Shown here: one piece after another, positions 33,383 to 41,436 of the stretch | How the letters are laid out: each line of letters opens with the position of its first letter | Numbering within the stretch: the stretch's first letter is position 1 | Assembly (NCBI RefSeq): GCF_900696085.1 | Contig: NZ_CAADFC020000006.1 | Coordinates: 1-44,903, forward strand | Direction of reading: 5' to 3' | DNA: 44,903 nt | Source of the DNA: Bradyrhizobium ivorense | Lineage (GTDB): Bacteria > Pseudomonadota > Alphaproteobacteria > Rhizobiales > Xanthobacteraceae | Translations under genes and position numbers: made by a program | The notes under the pieces: generated by a model | The model's input: only the letters and a program-made list of their open reading frames with translations | Databases searched by the model: none | Told to the model about the DNA's origin: nothing

Positions 33383-34420
33383 TCAATGAGCCGCATCGCG
33401 ATATGGGGTCAGGAATGGTATCAGCGCGGCCAGCAGTTTCTCGGGAGCTTCCTCGGCGACCCAGTGGCCGCTTCCCTGAATGACGACGCCTTGCACGTTA
33501 TCCGCGACGAGTTTCATCGTGCTTACCGTGCTCTCGTTAAGGCCTTTTTCCCCGCCGATGGCGAGAACAGGAAGAGTGAGCCGCCGCGTCCTGCGCTCCG
33601 CGTTCTGTGCAGTCGTGGCATCGATCGCGCGATACGATCCAAAGCTGCCGCGCAGAGCATCGGGGCTTGAGGCAAGGCCATCGACATAGTGCTTAATGAC
33701 GCCGGCGGGCAGTGCCGTTCCTGCGGACTGGGCATACTCCGCACCGAAGTAGATGTCTTCGCGCCCGCGTACGAGCGCTTCGTTCACGCTGGCGTCGAGC
33801 CGGTTGAAGGCGATGTGCCAGAGCCGCTTGTTGAGCGGCCCGGGAACGAGTAAGGGTGGCGAGTGGGTGACTCCCGTGATGATGGCCTCGCCGACGACGA
33901 GTCGCTCTACGCGATCGGGATGATCCGCAGCGAGCGCGTACGCGATCCCCATGCCGGTATCGAAGCCCACAATCGCAAAGCGCCTGTGGCCCAACGCATC
34001 CATCAGGGCAACGAGGTCGTTGGCTTGCGTGCCCGAGTCGTACCCGCCCTCAGGTTTGTCGGAGAGTCCGATGCCTCGTTGGTCGACCGCGATGACGGTG
34101 AAGTCCCGGGCCAGTGCCGGCATGACTAGACGCCATTGGTACCAAGTTTGCGGCCAGCCATGGACCAGCAAAAGCGGCGGGCCGTTGCCGCCGATTACCG
34201 CGTGGAGCCGCACGCCATTGGCGTTGATGTAGCGGCTGCCGAATCTGTCGGTAAAGCCTTCGGGAAGATAAGGGGAACTGCGAACGGAGCCGACACTTTC
34301 GGATTTCACCGCGCGTGCAGCCGCTAGGCGCAATTGGTCGCCAAGCAAGCCGATGGCAGTGGCTGCAGTTGCAGTGATAAGAACGCTTCGTCGGGTCCGC
34401 ATTGATGGATTTGTGGTCAT
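33383..34420 (-). CDS. TAT-exported alpha/beta hydrolase, epoxide hydrolase/haloalkane dehalogenase-like
   Basis: 345 residues from the ATG at 34420, set by CAGGAGATTGGCC; an ATG at 34426 lies inside that spacing. Twin-arginine signal ([20 protein letters not shown]). Oxyanion motif [16 protein letters not shown]-motif [16 protein letters not shown], nucleophile Asp in [15 protein letters not shown] and His in [14 protein letters not shown]: the set of soluble epoxide hydrolases and dehalogenases. Periplasmic hydrolase of unknown substrate. Upstream of the broken hydratase in the same operon. Confidence 0.88.
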   Translation of the reverse strand: MTTNPSMRTRRSVLITATAATAIGLLGDQLRLAAARAVKSESVGSVRSSPYLPEGFTDRFGSRYINANGVRLHAVIGGNGPPLLLVHGWPQTWYQWRLVMPALARDFTVIAVDQRGIGLSDKPEGGYDSGTQANDLVALMDALGHRRFAIVGFDTGMGIAYALAADHPDRVERLVVGEAIITGVTHSPPLLVPGPLNKRLWHIAFNRLDASVNEALVRGREDIYFGAEYAQSAGTALPAGVIKHYVDGLASSPDALRGSFGSYRAIDATTAQNAERRTRRLTLPVLAIGGEKGLNESTVSTMKLVADNVQGVVIQGSGHWVAEEAPEKLLAALIPFLTPYRDAAH

Positions 34421-34513
34421 GGCCAATCTCCTGCCTCAGTCGGGGCCAAGTGCTGGTGGCAATCCATCAGCCGGCCCTCGTCCTGAGGCATATCGGAGTT
34501 GGCGCACCTCCCG

Positions 34514-34531
34514 TCTTGTCGATTCCTTACC
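34514..34531 (+). repeat. 18-bp dispersed motif, copy C
   Basis: TCTTGTCGATTCCTTACC, directly preceding (40 bases) the truncated 5-aminolevulinate synthase relic. Same orientation as copy A. Confidence 0.8.
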
Positions 34532-34570
34532 CCCGCCGCAAATCGCCTGGCGGGAAGGTGCGTTGCACCG

Positions 34571-35057
34571 ATCGACGTCGTCGAGGGCCACGCTGACAAA
34601 GGCATTCGGCTGCCTGGGCGGCTACATCGCGGCAAGCGCCGATGTTATCGATGCGGTGCGCACCTACGCACCGGGATTCATCGTCACAACCGCATTGCCG
34701 CCAGCGGTCTGCGCCGCCGCCACCGCGGCGATCCCGCACCTCAAGTCCTCGCAATGGGAGCGTGATCTCCACCAGGAGCGCGGACGAGTGAAATCCGTGC
34801 TCAATGCAGCAGCCCTGCCGGTCATGCCCAGTGAGACGCACATTGTGCCGTTGATGGGTGATCCGGAGAAGTGCAAGGAAGAGAGTGATCTCCTGCTCAA
34901 CGAGTACGGCATCTATGTGCAGCCGATCAACTATCCGACCGTCCCGCGCGGCACCGAGCGGTGCGCATCACGCCGACGCCCTATCACGACGACAATTGTG
35001 CTCGCTGAGGCGATGGTCGATGTTTGGGCGCGTCTCGCATTGCCGCGACCACATTAG
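34571..35057 (+). pseudogene. 5-aminolevulinate synthase C-terminal fragment, frameshifted
   Basis: IDVVEG (34571) then, after an extra base near 34588, [20 protein letters not shown] with the PLP-binding Lys, [40 protein letters not shown] and [19 protein letters not shown]. After GTER the frame breaks twice more (about 34962 and 34996) before [16 protein letters not shown]. These segments match ALAS, which condenses glycine and succinyl-CoA for haem synthesis. The N-terminal half is absent. Presumably a dead partial copy; the functional gene must be elsewhere. Confidence 0.85.
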
Positions 35058-35128
35058 TGGCTTTCCACTTGGTAAGCTCATGAGATCTCAGTGGGAATGT
35101 CTTCTCGCCTCTTAGGCAAAAGCCATGC

Positions 35129-35146
35129 GCAACACATTTGCAACAC
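35129..35146 (+). repeat. Paired GCAACAC direct repeats, integrase-arm-like
   Basis: GCAACAC at 35129-35135 and 35140-35146, spaced 11 bases, 36 bases before the tRNA-Arg-like anticodon arm. The spacing equals that of the CTGGTGCG pair beside tRNA copy 1. Confidence 0.35.
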
Positions 35147-35181
35147 AGTGATCTTAAACCATTGATATTGTTTAGCAGGAA

Positions 35182-35198
35182 ACGGTTTCCTAAGCCGT
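35182..35198 (+). repeat. tRNA-Arg(CCU)-like anticodon arm, attachment-site-like remnant
   Basis: ACGGT-TTCCTAA-GCCGT: a 5-base stem (one G-T pair) with a 7-base loop carrying anticodon CCU, followed by AGGTCG as in tRNA-Arg(CCU). Neither the acceptor nor a proper T-arm follows, though GGCGCGCCA at 35225-35233 recalls the tRNA-Arg 3' end. Probably an attachment-site remnant, not a tRNA gene. Confidence 0.45.
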
Positions 35199-35450
35199 AG
35201 GTCGTTGAGTTGCGCCGGGGCATAGGCGCGCCAAGGTTCGATCCCGGCCTTGCTGGGGCGCTGCCCCGTCCCTTCCCATGAGACATCGAACGTGATGGCG
35301 AGCACGCATCTCACTCCATTTCGAAGGGCGATATGGCGCGCTTAATGGCGGTTGAAGTCGCCGAAAAAGTGGTACACAAAGGTGGCCACACAACCGAAAC
35401 CGGGTTGTCGAAAAGCCTTATTTCATTGGATTTTCTGTTCTCGTTAGATC

Positions 35451-35479
35451 GCTGGGTGAGAGTCCCACTCTCTCCGCCA
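35451..35479 (+). repeat. tRNA-Ser-like 3' fragment
   Basis: The bases read a T-stem-like GTGGG/CCCAC arrangement with a degraded loop (TGAGAGT in place of TTCGANT), then CTCTCC-G-CCA, the acceptor end of many tRNA-Ser. The rest of the tRNA is missing upstream. Looks like another integration scar. Confidence 0.4.
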
Positions 35480-35759
35480 TGTCTTAATGATTCTACGGAC
35501 GTTTTCTTGATTTTCGGGCTCCGAATTCGCCCCTAATGTTCGCTATTTCCTTTTGTCTGAACCTGACGCCATGACATGAAGGGAGCCGACTGATTAGTAC
35601 AGGTCAGTCAATGCGCATCGCAAATTAGGATATCACCGCGAGCAACGGAGTACCTGAGAGCTGAGTGGCGCACCACCTGCGTAAAACCACGAACATGAGT
35701 GTTTTCGATATTGCCGGCACAGCGCCTGCGGGCGCGCGCGTTAATCGGCCCGACGCGCC

Positions 35760-36788
35760 TTACATTGCACCTCGGCCCCGGAAGCGCAGCGGCGACATTC
35801 CCTTCCAGCGCTTGAACGCGCGCGAGAAACTCGCGGTCTCGGCAAAGCCCAAGGCCTCTGCCACCGCCTCGACCGACATGCGGGTGTTGTCGAGCAGGTA
35901 GGTCGCACGCTGTTCGCGGACTTGGTCCACCATCTGGCCGAAGGTCAGTCGTTGAGCCGCCAACTTTCGATAGAGCGTCCGTTCGGAGAGGCCGAGCATT
36001 CGGCAAGCCTCCGGTGCGCTCGGGAACCGACGCGCTGAGCGCACCAGCAGCGCGTAAAGTTGGCTCACGACCTCGTCGCTGACGCGTGCTTCCTCGATGA
36101 GGCGCGCGCACAGCTTGCCGTAGGTCTCTTCCAGCAACGGGCTGGCCATCGGAAGTGGCGCCCGCGTGACGCCCGGCATGAGGATCCATCGGGTGACCGG
36201 CGCGTCAAAGACGATGGGGATGCCGAGCACAGCTTCGCATTCGTGCCGTCCGTGGCCCGAGTCGAGCACGGTCTCGATCCGCAGGATCGGCGAGAGTCCG
36301 GGATCCATGTCGTTGAGGAATTGGGTGGCGGACCCGAGCGCCCGCTCCTGGGAGAATTCCCGGTAGTCCGCCGGCACCTGCGTGTCATCGGCCGCGACCG
36401 CGATCACTTCGCCGGCCTCCTCAACAAGCGTGTACTGCATCAGGGAATAGGTGAGCGCCAGGAAGGATGTCATGACCCGCAGCCCGGCGCCGAAGGTGTC
36501 CGCTGCCAAGACGGCAAGACCAAGTGGTCCATATCCCATCAGCCGGTACTGCAGGCCCGTCCGAAACCAGGCGCCGGGCATATGGCGGGTGGCCTGCACG
36601 AAGACTTCCTGGAGGCGCAGTTCCTGCGCGCCCGACACAACGCCATTGGGGTCATCCGTGATGTCGGCGGGGATGCCGGCTTCCGACAGCAGCGGTCTCC
36701 ATGCCAGGCCGGCCGCCTCGATGACTGACCGCATGATCCGCGCGCTCTGGTTCGGCAGGCGGATTGCGGCAAATGACTCGAGCCTCAT
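35760..36788 (-). CDS. AraC-family regulator with arabinose-binding-type N-terminal domain
   Basis: 342 residues from the ATG at 36788 (GGGAG 6 bases upstream; ATGs at 36794 and 36830 also exist). The large N-terminal domain (VSGAQELRLQEVFVQATRHM; GYGPLGLAVLAADTFGAGLR) is the OruR/ArgR-type sensor. C-terminal double helix-turn-helix: ACRMLGLSERTLYRKLAAQR and VEAVAEALGFAETASFSRAF with KRWKGMSP. Divergent from the esterase operon across 214 bases containing a palindrome, so it most likely controls that operon. Confidence 0.9.
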   Translation of the reverse strand: MRLESFAAIRLPNQSARIMRSVIEAAGLAWRPLLSEAGIPADITDDPNGVVSGAQELRLQEVFVQATRHMPGAWFRTGLQYRLMGYGPLGLAVLAADTFGAGLRVMTSFLALTYSLMQYTLVEEAGEVIAVAADDTQVPADYREFSQERALGSATQFLNDMDPGLSPILRIETVLDSGHGRHECEAVLGIPIVFDAPVTRWILMPGVTRAPLPMASPLLEETYGKLCARLIEEARVSDEVVSQLYALLVRSARRFPSAPEACRMLGLSERTLYRKLAAQRLTFGQMVDQVREQRATYLLDNTRMSVEAVAEALGFAETASFSRAFKRWKGMSPLRFRGRGAM

Positions 36789-37002
36789 GCGCATCTCCCT
36801 GCGCCGTAGTGAACCCAAATGGCTTTGCAAGTCAAAGCCTTGGTTGCGGGTCCGCGCGGCATGGATTGGACGCAGTCGCCGCGCGATTGGCAGAAACGAT
36901 CAAGAATTCGGCAGCCTTCGACATTAACCGAACCGATCGTCCGTGGGAGGAGTGGACAGCGCCGATCGACCCGGAAGTTGGCGGCGCGAGGAGGAAGCTG
37001 CC
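36789..37002. promoter_or_regulatory. Divergent promoter region with a palindrome
   Basis: GGCTTTGcaagtCAAAGCC at 36821-36839 has perfect 7-base arms around 5 bases, 32 bases upstream of the AraC ATG and 164 bases upstream of the operon start. It may be an operator or the leader of the regulator. I see no confident -35/-10 pair. Confidence 0.4.
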
Positions 37003-37986
37003 TTGGATAGAACGTGCATTGCGCCTCAGCAGCTTGCAGAGGATCAATTGCCTGCGCAGGCACTGCAGCCGGACGATGTTGGGCCGAGCTGGCAGAGCCG
37101 CTGCATCGTTGCTCTGCTTCGGCTTCTGCCGATCAAGAAGCGGACCGCGTCTGCGGCTGCCGTGCAGGAATATGTGCGCGCTGCAGCATCCCGGCCGGCT
37201 TCCCATGAACCGACGGGTCTCGGCCGTGGCGTCAAGGTGACCCTCAAGAATGTCGCAGGAAGGCCGATCTACTTCACCGTGCCTGCGGCAAATCCCGATG
37301 CCGGCAACTACGTGGTGTTCCTGCATGGTGGCGGCTACATCAAGGAGATCGTTCGCGCCCATTGGCGCTTCATTGGCCACCTGACCCGCGTTGCGGGCGT
37401 GCGTTGCGTCGTCCCGATCTATCCGCTGGTCCCCCACGCCACGGCGAAGGATGTCGTGCCGGTCATGGGTGAGCTGTTGCGGCAGCTTCTGGACGACGTC
37501 GCTCCCGCGAAGGTTACGGTGGTCGGCAATTCGGCGGGGGCCGGATTGGGGCTCGCCGCAGCGCAATGGCTGCGAGATGCCGGACATCGCCAGCCGAACG
37601 GGCTGGTGCTGATCTCGCCCGGGCTCGATGGGTCGATCAGCCGGCCCGAGCAGGTGGCGATCGCCGCGCGCGATCCGGTGCAGGATATTCCAGGCATCCG
37701 CGAAGCCGGTCGTCTCTATGCCGGCGATCTCGGTGTCGCACATCCCTATGTCAGTCCGTTGAACGGCGACTTCCACGGCCTGCCGCCGATGATCGTGTTC
37801 TCCGGCACACTCGACCTGCTCTACCCCGACAGCATCGCGCTGGCCGCAAAGGCGCGCGCGGCCGACGTGCCGGTCGAGCTTCATCTGCGAAAGGGCCAGC
37901 CACACAATTATGCGGGGATGCCGACGCCGGAGGGCAGGCAGGCGCGCGCTATCATCCTGCGCGCGGTTGCGCAGGAACTGATGTGA
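37003..37986 (+). CDS. HSL-family alpha/beta hydrolase (esterase)
   Basis: 327 residues if started at the TTG at 37003, which has a strong GAGGAGG 7-8 bases upstream; no ATG is so placed. NYVVFLHGGGYIKEIVRAHW gives the HGGG oxyanion motif, VTVVGNSAGAGLGLAAAQWL the nucleophile Ser, and FSGTLDLLYPDS and RKGQPHNYAGMP the Asp and His. Hormone-sensitive-lipase-type esterases cleave acyl esters of small or sterol-like alcohols. First gene of the operon that continues with a binding protein, SDR, thiolase and CoA ligase. Confidence 0.88.
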   Translation: MDRTCIAPQQLAEDQLPAQALQPDDVGPSWQSRCIVALLRLLPIKKRTASAAAVQEYVRAAASRPASHEPTGLGRGVKVTLKNVAGRPIYFTVPAANPDAGNYVVFLHGGGYIKEIVRAHWRFIGHLTRVAGVRCVVPIYPLVPHATAKDVVPVMGELLRQLLDDVAPAKVTVVGNSAGAGLGLAAAQWLRDAGHRQPNGLVLISPGLDGSISRPEQVAIAARDPVQDIPGIREAGRLYAGDLGVAHPYVSPLNGDFHGLPPMIVFSGTLDLLYPDSIALAAKARAADVPVELHLRKGQPHNYAGMPTPEGRQARAIILRAVAQELM

Positions 37987-38101
37987 TCGTCGTCAGCAAG
38001 GCACCGTCTTCGCCAATAAACAGAGACCCGGCCTGTGCAATCGAGGCTCCATGGACGAGAGCAAGGTCTGAGGCCGCTGGCCGCGAATAGGGGAGGGAGC
38101 A

Positions 38102-39331
38102 ATGAAGGACAGGATAGCAAGGCGTGCAGTCTTGAAGGCCGGTATCGGCCTTGGCGCCGCGGGAATTTTCGGTGCCCGAGCGCCCGCGCGCGCGCAAGCA
38201 CGGACCAAGCCGCTGCGGTTGGGCGTGCTGACCGATATGTCGGGACCGTATTCAAACATCGGCGGGCCGGGCTCGGTTGAGGCCGTCCGCATGGCCGTCG
38301 AGGATTTTGGCGGACGGGTACGCGACCTGCCGATCGAGGTCGTGACCGGTGATCATCAGAACAAGCCCGATACCGGCGCGGGAATCGCGCGGCGCTGGAT
38401 CGATCTCGAGGGGGTCGACGCAATTCTCGATGTACCGACCTCGTCGGTCGCGCTCGCGGTCCAGCACGTGACGAGAGAGAAGGGCATCGCGACGATTTTT
38501 GGAACCGCCGCGATCGAGAGCTTGACCAGCGAAGAGTGCTCACCGACCGGCATCCAATATGTCTACGACACCTATTCAATCGCCAACGTCACCGCCAAGG
38601 CCGCGATCGCCAATGGCGGTGACACGTGGTTCTTCGTGACGGCCGATTACGGTGTCGGACACGCCATGGAGAAAATGGTCGGCGATGTCGTCACCGCGAG
38701 CGGTGGCAAGATCCGCGGCGCGGTCAGGGCGCCGCTCGGCACCGCCGATTTCTCGTCCTTTCTGCTGCAGGCGCAAGCGTCGAAAGCCAAGATCGTCGCT
38801 TTCGCCAATGCCGGAAACGATACCGTCACCAGCATCAAGCAGGCGCAGGAATTTGGCCTCGTCTCCGGCGGTCAGCGTCTCGTCGGCCTCCTGATGTTCC
38901 TGTCCGACATCGATGCGCTCGGGCTCGAAGCGGCGCAAGGCAGCCTCTTCACGACGTCGTTCTATTGGGATGCCGACGAGGAGGGCCGCGCATGGTCGAC
39001 GCGATACTTCGCGCGAATGAAACGGATGCCAAATGATGTGCAGGCTGGCCTCTACTCCGCCGTCACTCATTACTTGAAGGCCGTGCAGGCCGCGGGCGCG
39101 AACGGAATCGATGCCGTTCGCTGGATGAAAGACAATGAAGTGAGTGACTTCTACGCGAGGCCCGGCCGCATCGGCCAGAACGGGCGAATGTACAAGGACA
39201 TGTACCTCGTCGAGGCGAAGAAGCCGTCCGAATCCAGGAAGCCGTGGGACTACCTCAAGATCGTGGCGACCTCGCCGGCCAGTCAGTCGTTTCGGCCGGA
39301 GGCGGACAGCAAATGCAAGCTGCGGGCTTGA
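38102..39331 (+). CDS. TAT-exported branched-chain-type ABC substrate-binding protein
   Basis: 409 residues. Twin-arginine signal IARRAVLKAGIGLGAAGIFG with AxA-like RAPARAQA. Mature part: LRLGVLTDMSGPYSNIGGPG and EAVRMAVEDFGGRVRDLPIE, the type I binding-protein fold of the HAAT family. No permease or ATPase genes follow, so it must work with a transporter encoded elsewhere or act as a sensor-like binding protein. Starts behind GGGAGGGAGCA, 115 bases after the esterase. Confidence 0.9.
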   Translation: MKDRIARRAVLKAGIGLGAAGIFGARAPARAQARTKPLRLGVLTDMSGPYSNIGGPGSVEAVRMAVEDFGGRVRDLPIEVVTGDHQNKPDTGAGIARRWIDLEGVDAILDVPTSSVALAVQHVTREKGIATIFGTAAIESLTSEECSPTGIQYVYDTYSIANVTAKAAIANGGDTWFFVTADYGVGHAMEKMVGDVVTASGGKIRGAVRAPLGTADFSSFLLQAQASKAKIVAFANAGNDTVTSIKQAQEFGLVSGGQRLVGLLMFLSDIDALGLEAAQGSLFTTSFYWDADEEGRAWSTRYFARMKRMPNDVQAGLYSAVTHYLKAVQAAGANGIDAVRWMKDNEVSDFYARPGRIGQNGRMYKDMYLVEAKKPSESRKPWDYLKIVATSPASQSFRPEADSKCKLRA

Positions 39332-39361
39332 TGTCGCGACCTCAGGGAAAGGAAGGGGGCA

Positions 39362-40156
39362 ATGACTAAACGACTGGAGGGGCGCGTCGCTTTGGTGTTC
39401 GGCGCAGGCTGCGTCAGCGATGATTGGGGCAATGGCAATGCGACCGCGGTGCTCTACGCGAGAGAGGGCGCCCGCGTGATCTGCGTCGATCGCAACCGCC
39501 GGGCCGCCGAGCGGACGCAGGACCTGATCCTCGGCGAGGGCGGAGATGCGATCGCGCTCGACGCGGACATTGCCGTGTCCGCCGCGGTGAACGAGGCGGT
39601 CGCGCGCGGCATCGAGACCTACGGACGCATCGACATTCTCCACAACAATGTCGGCATCCTCGAGATCGGCGGGCCGGAGCAAACCGACGAGGCGACGTGG
39701 GACCGGGTCATGGCCGTGAACATCAAGGGCTTCTACCTGACCTGCCGGCGCGTCCTGCCGATCATGACAGCGCAGCGCGGCGGCGCGATCGTCAACATCT
39801 CGTCGATCGCGTCGAATCGCTGGCTCGGGGCGTCGTCGGTCACGTACTACGCGTCGAAGGCCGCTGTGAACCATCTCACCCAGACCATCGCCGTCGAATA
39901 TGCGGCAAAGGGCATACGATGCAACGCCGTGCTGCCCGGGCTGATGAACACGCCGATGGTGATCGAGCCTTATCGAGCATTGTACGGATCCTTTGATGCG
40001 ATGGTTGCCGCGCGCGACGCGATGTGTCCGACCGGCAAGATGGGAACGCCTTGGGATGTCGCCTATGCATCGCTGTTCCTGGCGTCGGACGAGGCGAAAT
40101 ACGTCAATGGCGCGCTGCTGCCGGTCGACGGCGGCCTCTCGTGCAAATCCGCGTAA
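39362..40156 (+). CDS. Short-chain dehydrogenase/reductase
   Basis: 264 residues. Cofactor region RVALVFGAGCVSDDWGNGNA is a long Gly-rich variant; NNVGILEIGG is the NAG equivalent. The active site is complete: Ser in IVNISSIASNRWLG and Tyr/Lys in VTYYASKAAVNHLT. NGALLPVDGGLSCKS ends the fold. Likely oxidises a hydroxyacyl or alcohol intermediate in the operon's pathway (inference). Behind GGGAAAGGAAGGGGGCA, 30 bases after the binding protein gene. Confidence 0.92.
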   Translation: MTKRLEGRVALVFGAGCVSDDWGNGNATAVLYAREGARVICVDRNRRAAERTQDLILGEGGDAIALDADIAVSAAVNEAVARGIETYGRIDILHNNVGILEIGGPEQTDEATWDRVMAVNIKGFYLTCRRVLPIMTAQRGGAIVNISSIASNRWLGASSVTYYASKAAVNHLTQTIAVEYAAKGIRCNAVLPGLMNTPMVIEPYRALYGSFDAMVAARDAMCPTGKMGTPWDVAYASLFLASDEAKYVNGALLPVDGGLSCKSA

Positions 40157-40185
40157 GAGCGCCACGTCTGCTGGAGATCAGGGCC

Positions 40186-41415
40186 ATGACAGTCTATATA
40201 GCCGGCGTCGGCATGACCCGTTTCGGACGCCATTCCGGCGAAACCGTCCGCTCATTGGCGTCGGACGCGGCGCTGGAAGCGATGGCAGATGCGGGATGCA
40301 ATCCCGCGACGGTAGACGCCATTTTCTTCGGCAATGCCGGGCAGGGCGCGATGGAGGGTCAGCATTCCATCAGGGGCGAACTGGCGCTGATGGATATCCC
40401 GTTTCGACCGGTTCCGATCGTCAACGCGGAAAATGCCTGCGCGAGCGCAGCCACGGCGTTCTACCTCGCGGTCGCCCACGTCAGGGCCGGGCTTGCCGAC
40501 GTGGCCTTGGCGGTCGGCGCCGAGAAGATGTCAGGACCGGACAAGGCGCGCAGTGCCGCGATCTTCAACGGCTCATGGGACGTCCACGACGTCGAGCGCT
40601 CGACCGCAACGCTGCTTGCCCTCGGAGAGGGGATCGAAACGCCACCGGAATTTCAGGACACCGGCCCGCATAGCGTCTTCATGGACGTCTACCAGGGTTT
40701 CACCAAATTTCACATGCGCGAGTTCGGCACGACCGTCAGGCAGCTCGCGATCGTCTCGTCGAAGAACCACGCCCATTCCGTCGCCAATCCGCGTTCTCAG
40801 TATCGGCAACCGTACTCGGTCGACGAGGTGCTCGCGGCGCGGATGATCGCCTGGCCGCTGACGCTGCCGATGTGCTCGCCGGTCAGCGACGGCGCGGCGG
40901 CGGCGATCGTGTGTTCGCAAGCGGCGTTGGCGAAGCTCAGTCGGAGCCGGGCGGTACAGGTGCGCGCCAGCGTGCTCGCTGCGGGCGGGCGTCGCAGGGC
41001 GGAGGACTACATGCTGGACACGGCACATTTGATGGCGCGGAAGGCATACGAGGAAGCCTCGATCGGCCCCGACGAGGTCTCGCTGGCGGAGGTGCATGAC
41101 GCGACGGCGTTCGGCGAGATCCAGCAGGCTGAAAACCTGATGTTCTGCGGCTTCGGCGAAGGCGGGCCGCTGGCGGAAGCCGGCGCGACAAGGATCGGCG
41201 GCCGCATTCCGATCAATCCGTCGGGCGGGCTCGAAAGCAAGGGCCATCCGATCGGCGCAACGGGGCTGGGACAGATCTTCGAGCTGGTGACACAGCTTCG
41301 CGGCGAGGCCGGCGCCCGTCAGGTCGAAGGTGCGCGGATCGGAATTGCCGAGAATGGCGGCGGCGTGATGGGCGTGGAGGCCGCGGCGGTGGCGATCACG
41401 ATCCTCGGCGTCTGA
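40186..41415 (+). CDS. SCP2-type thiolase (acetyl-CoA acetyltransferase-like)
   Basis: 409 residues from the ATG at 40186. VYIAGVGMTRFGRHSGETVR start, nucleophile Cys in IVNAENACASAATAFYLAVA, and C-terminal HDATAFGEIQQAENL and GGLESKGHPIGATGLGQIFE with the catalytic His. The second Cys of classical thiolases is not obvious (ENGGGVMG in the expected place), as in SCP2-like and lipid-transfer thiolases, several of which act in sterol side-chain degradation. Cytoplasmic; would cleave or form a beta-ketoacyl-CoA. Confidence 0.9.
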   Translation: MTVYIAGVGMTRFGRHSGETVRSLASDAALEAMADAGCNPATVDAIFFGNAGQGAMEGQHSIRGELALMDIPFRPVPIVNAENACASAATAFYLAVAHVRAGLADVALAVGAEKMSGPDKARSAAIFNGSWDVHDVERSTATLLALGEGIETPPEFQDTGPHSVFMDVYQGFTKFHMREFGTTVRQLAIVSSKNHAHSVANPRSQYRQPYSVDEVLAARMIAWPLTLPMCSPVSDGAAAAIVCSQAALAKLSRSRAVQVRASVLAAGGRRRAEDYMLDTAHLMARKAYEEASIGPDEVSLAEVHDATAFGEIQQAENLMFCGFGEGGPLAEAGATRIGGRIPINPSGGLESKGHPIGATGLGQIFELVTQLRGEAGARQVEGARIGIAENGGGVMGVEAAAVAITILGV

Positions 41416-41436
41416 GCGGACTTCAGGAGGCCAGGG

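Larger units (their letters stand above)
35058..35759. other. Gene-free zone with tRNA-derived fragments
   Basis: No gene supported. It holds the GCAACAC repeats, the tRNA-Arg-like anticodon arm and a tRNA-Ser-like 3' end described separately, and an AT-richer stretch around 35415-35450. The composition suggests repeated integration and excision events. Confidence 0.5.

Noticed and set aside
38576..40165. Long minus-strand frame (about 529 codons)
   Set aside because: Antisense to the binding protein and SDR genes, which have clear domains and ribosome binding sites.
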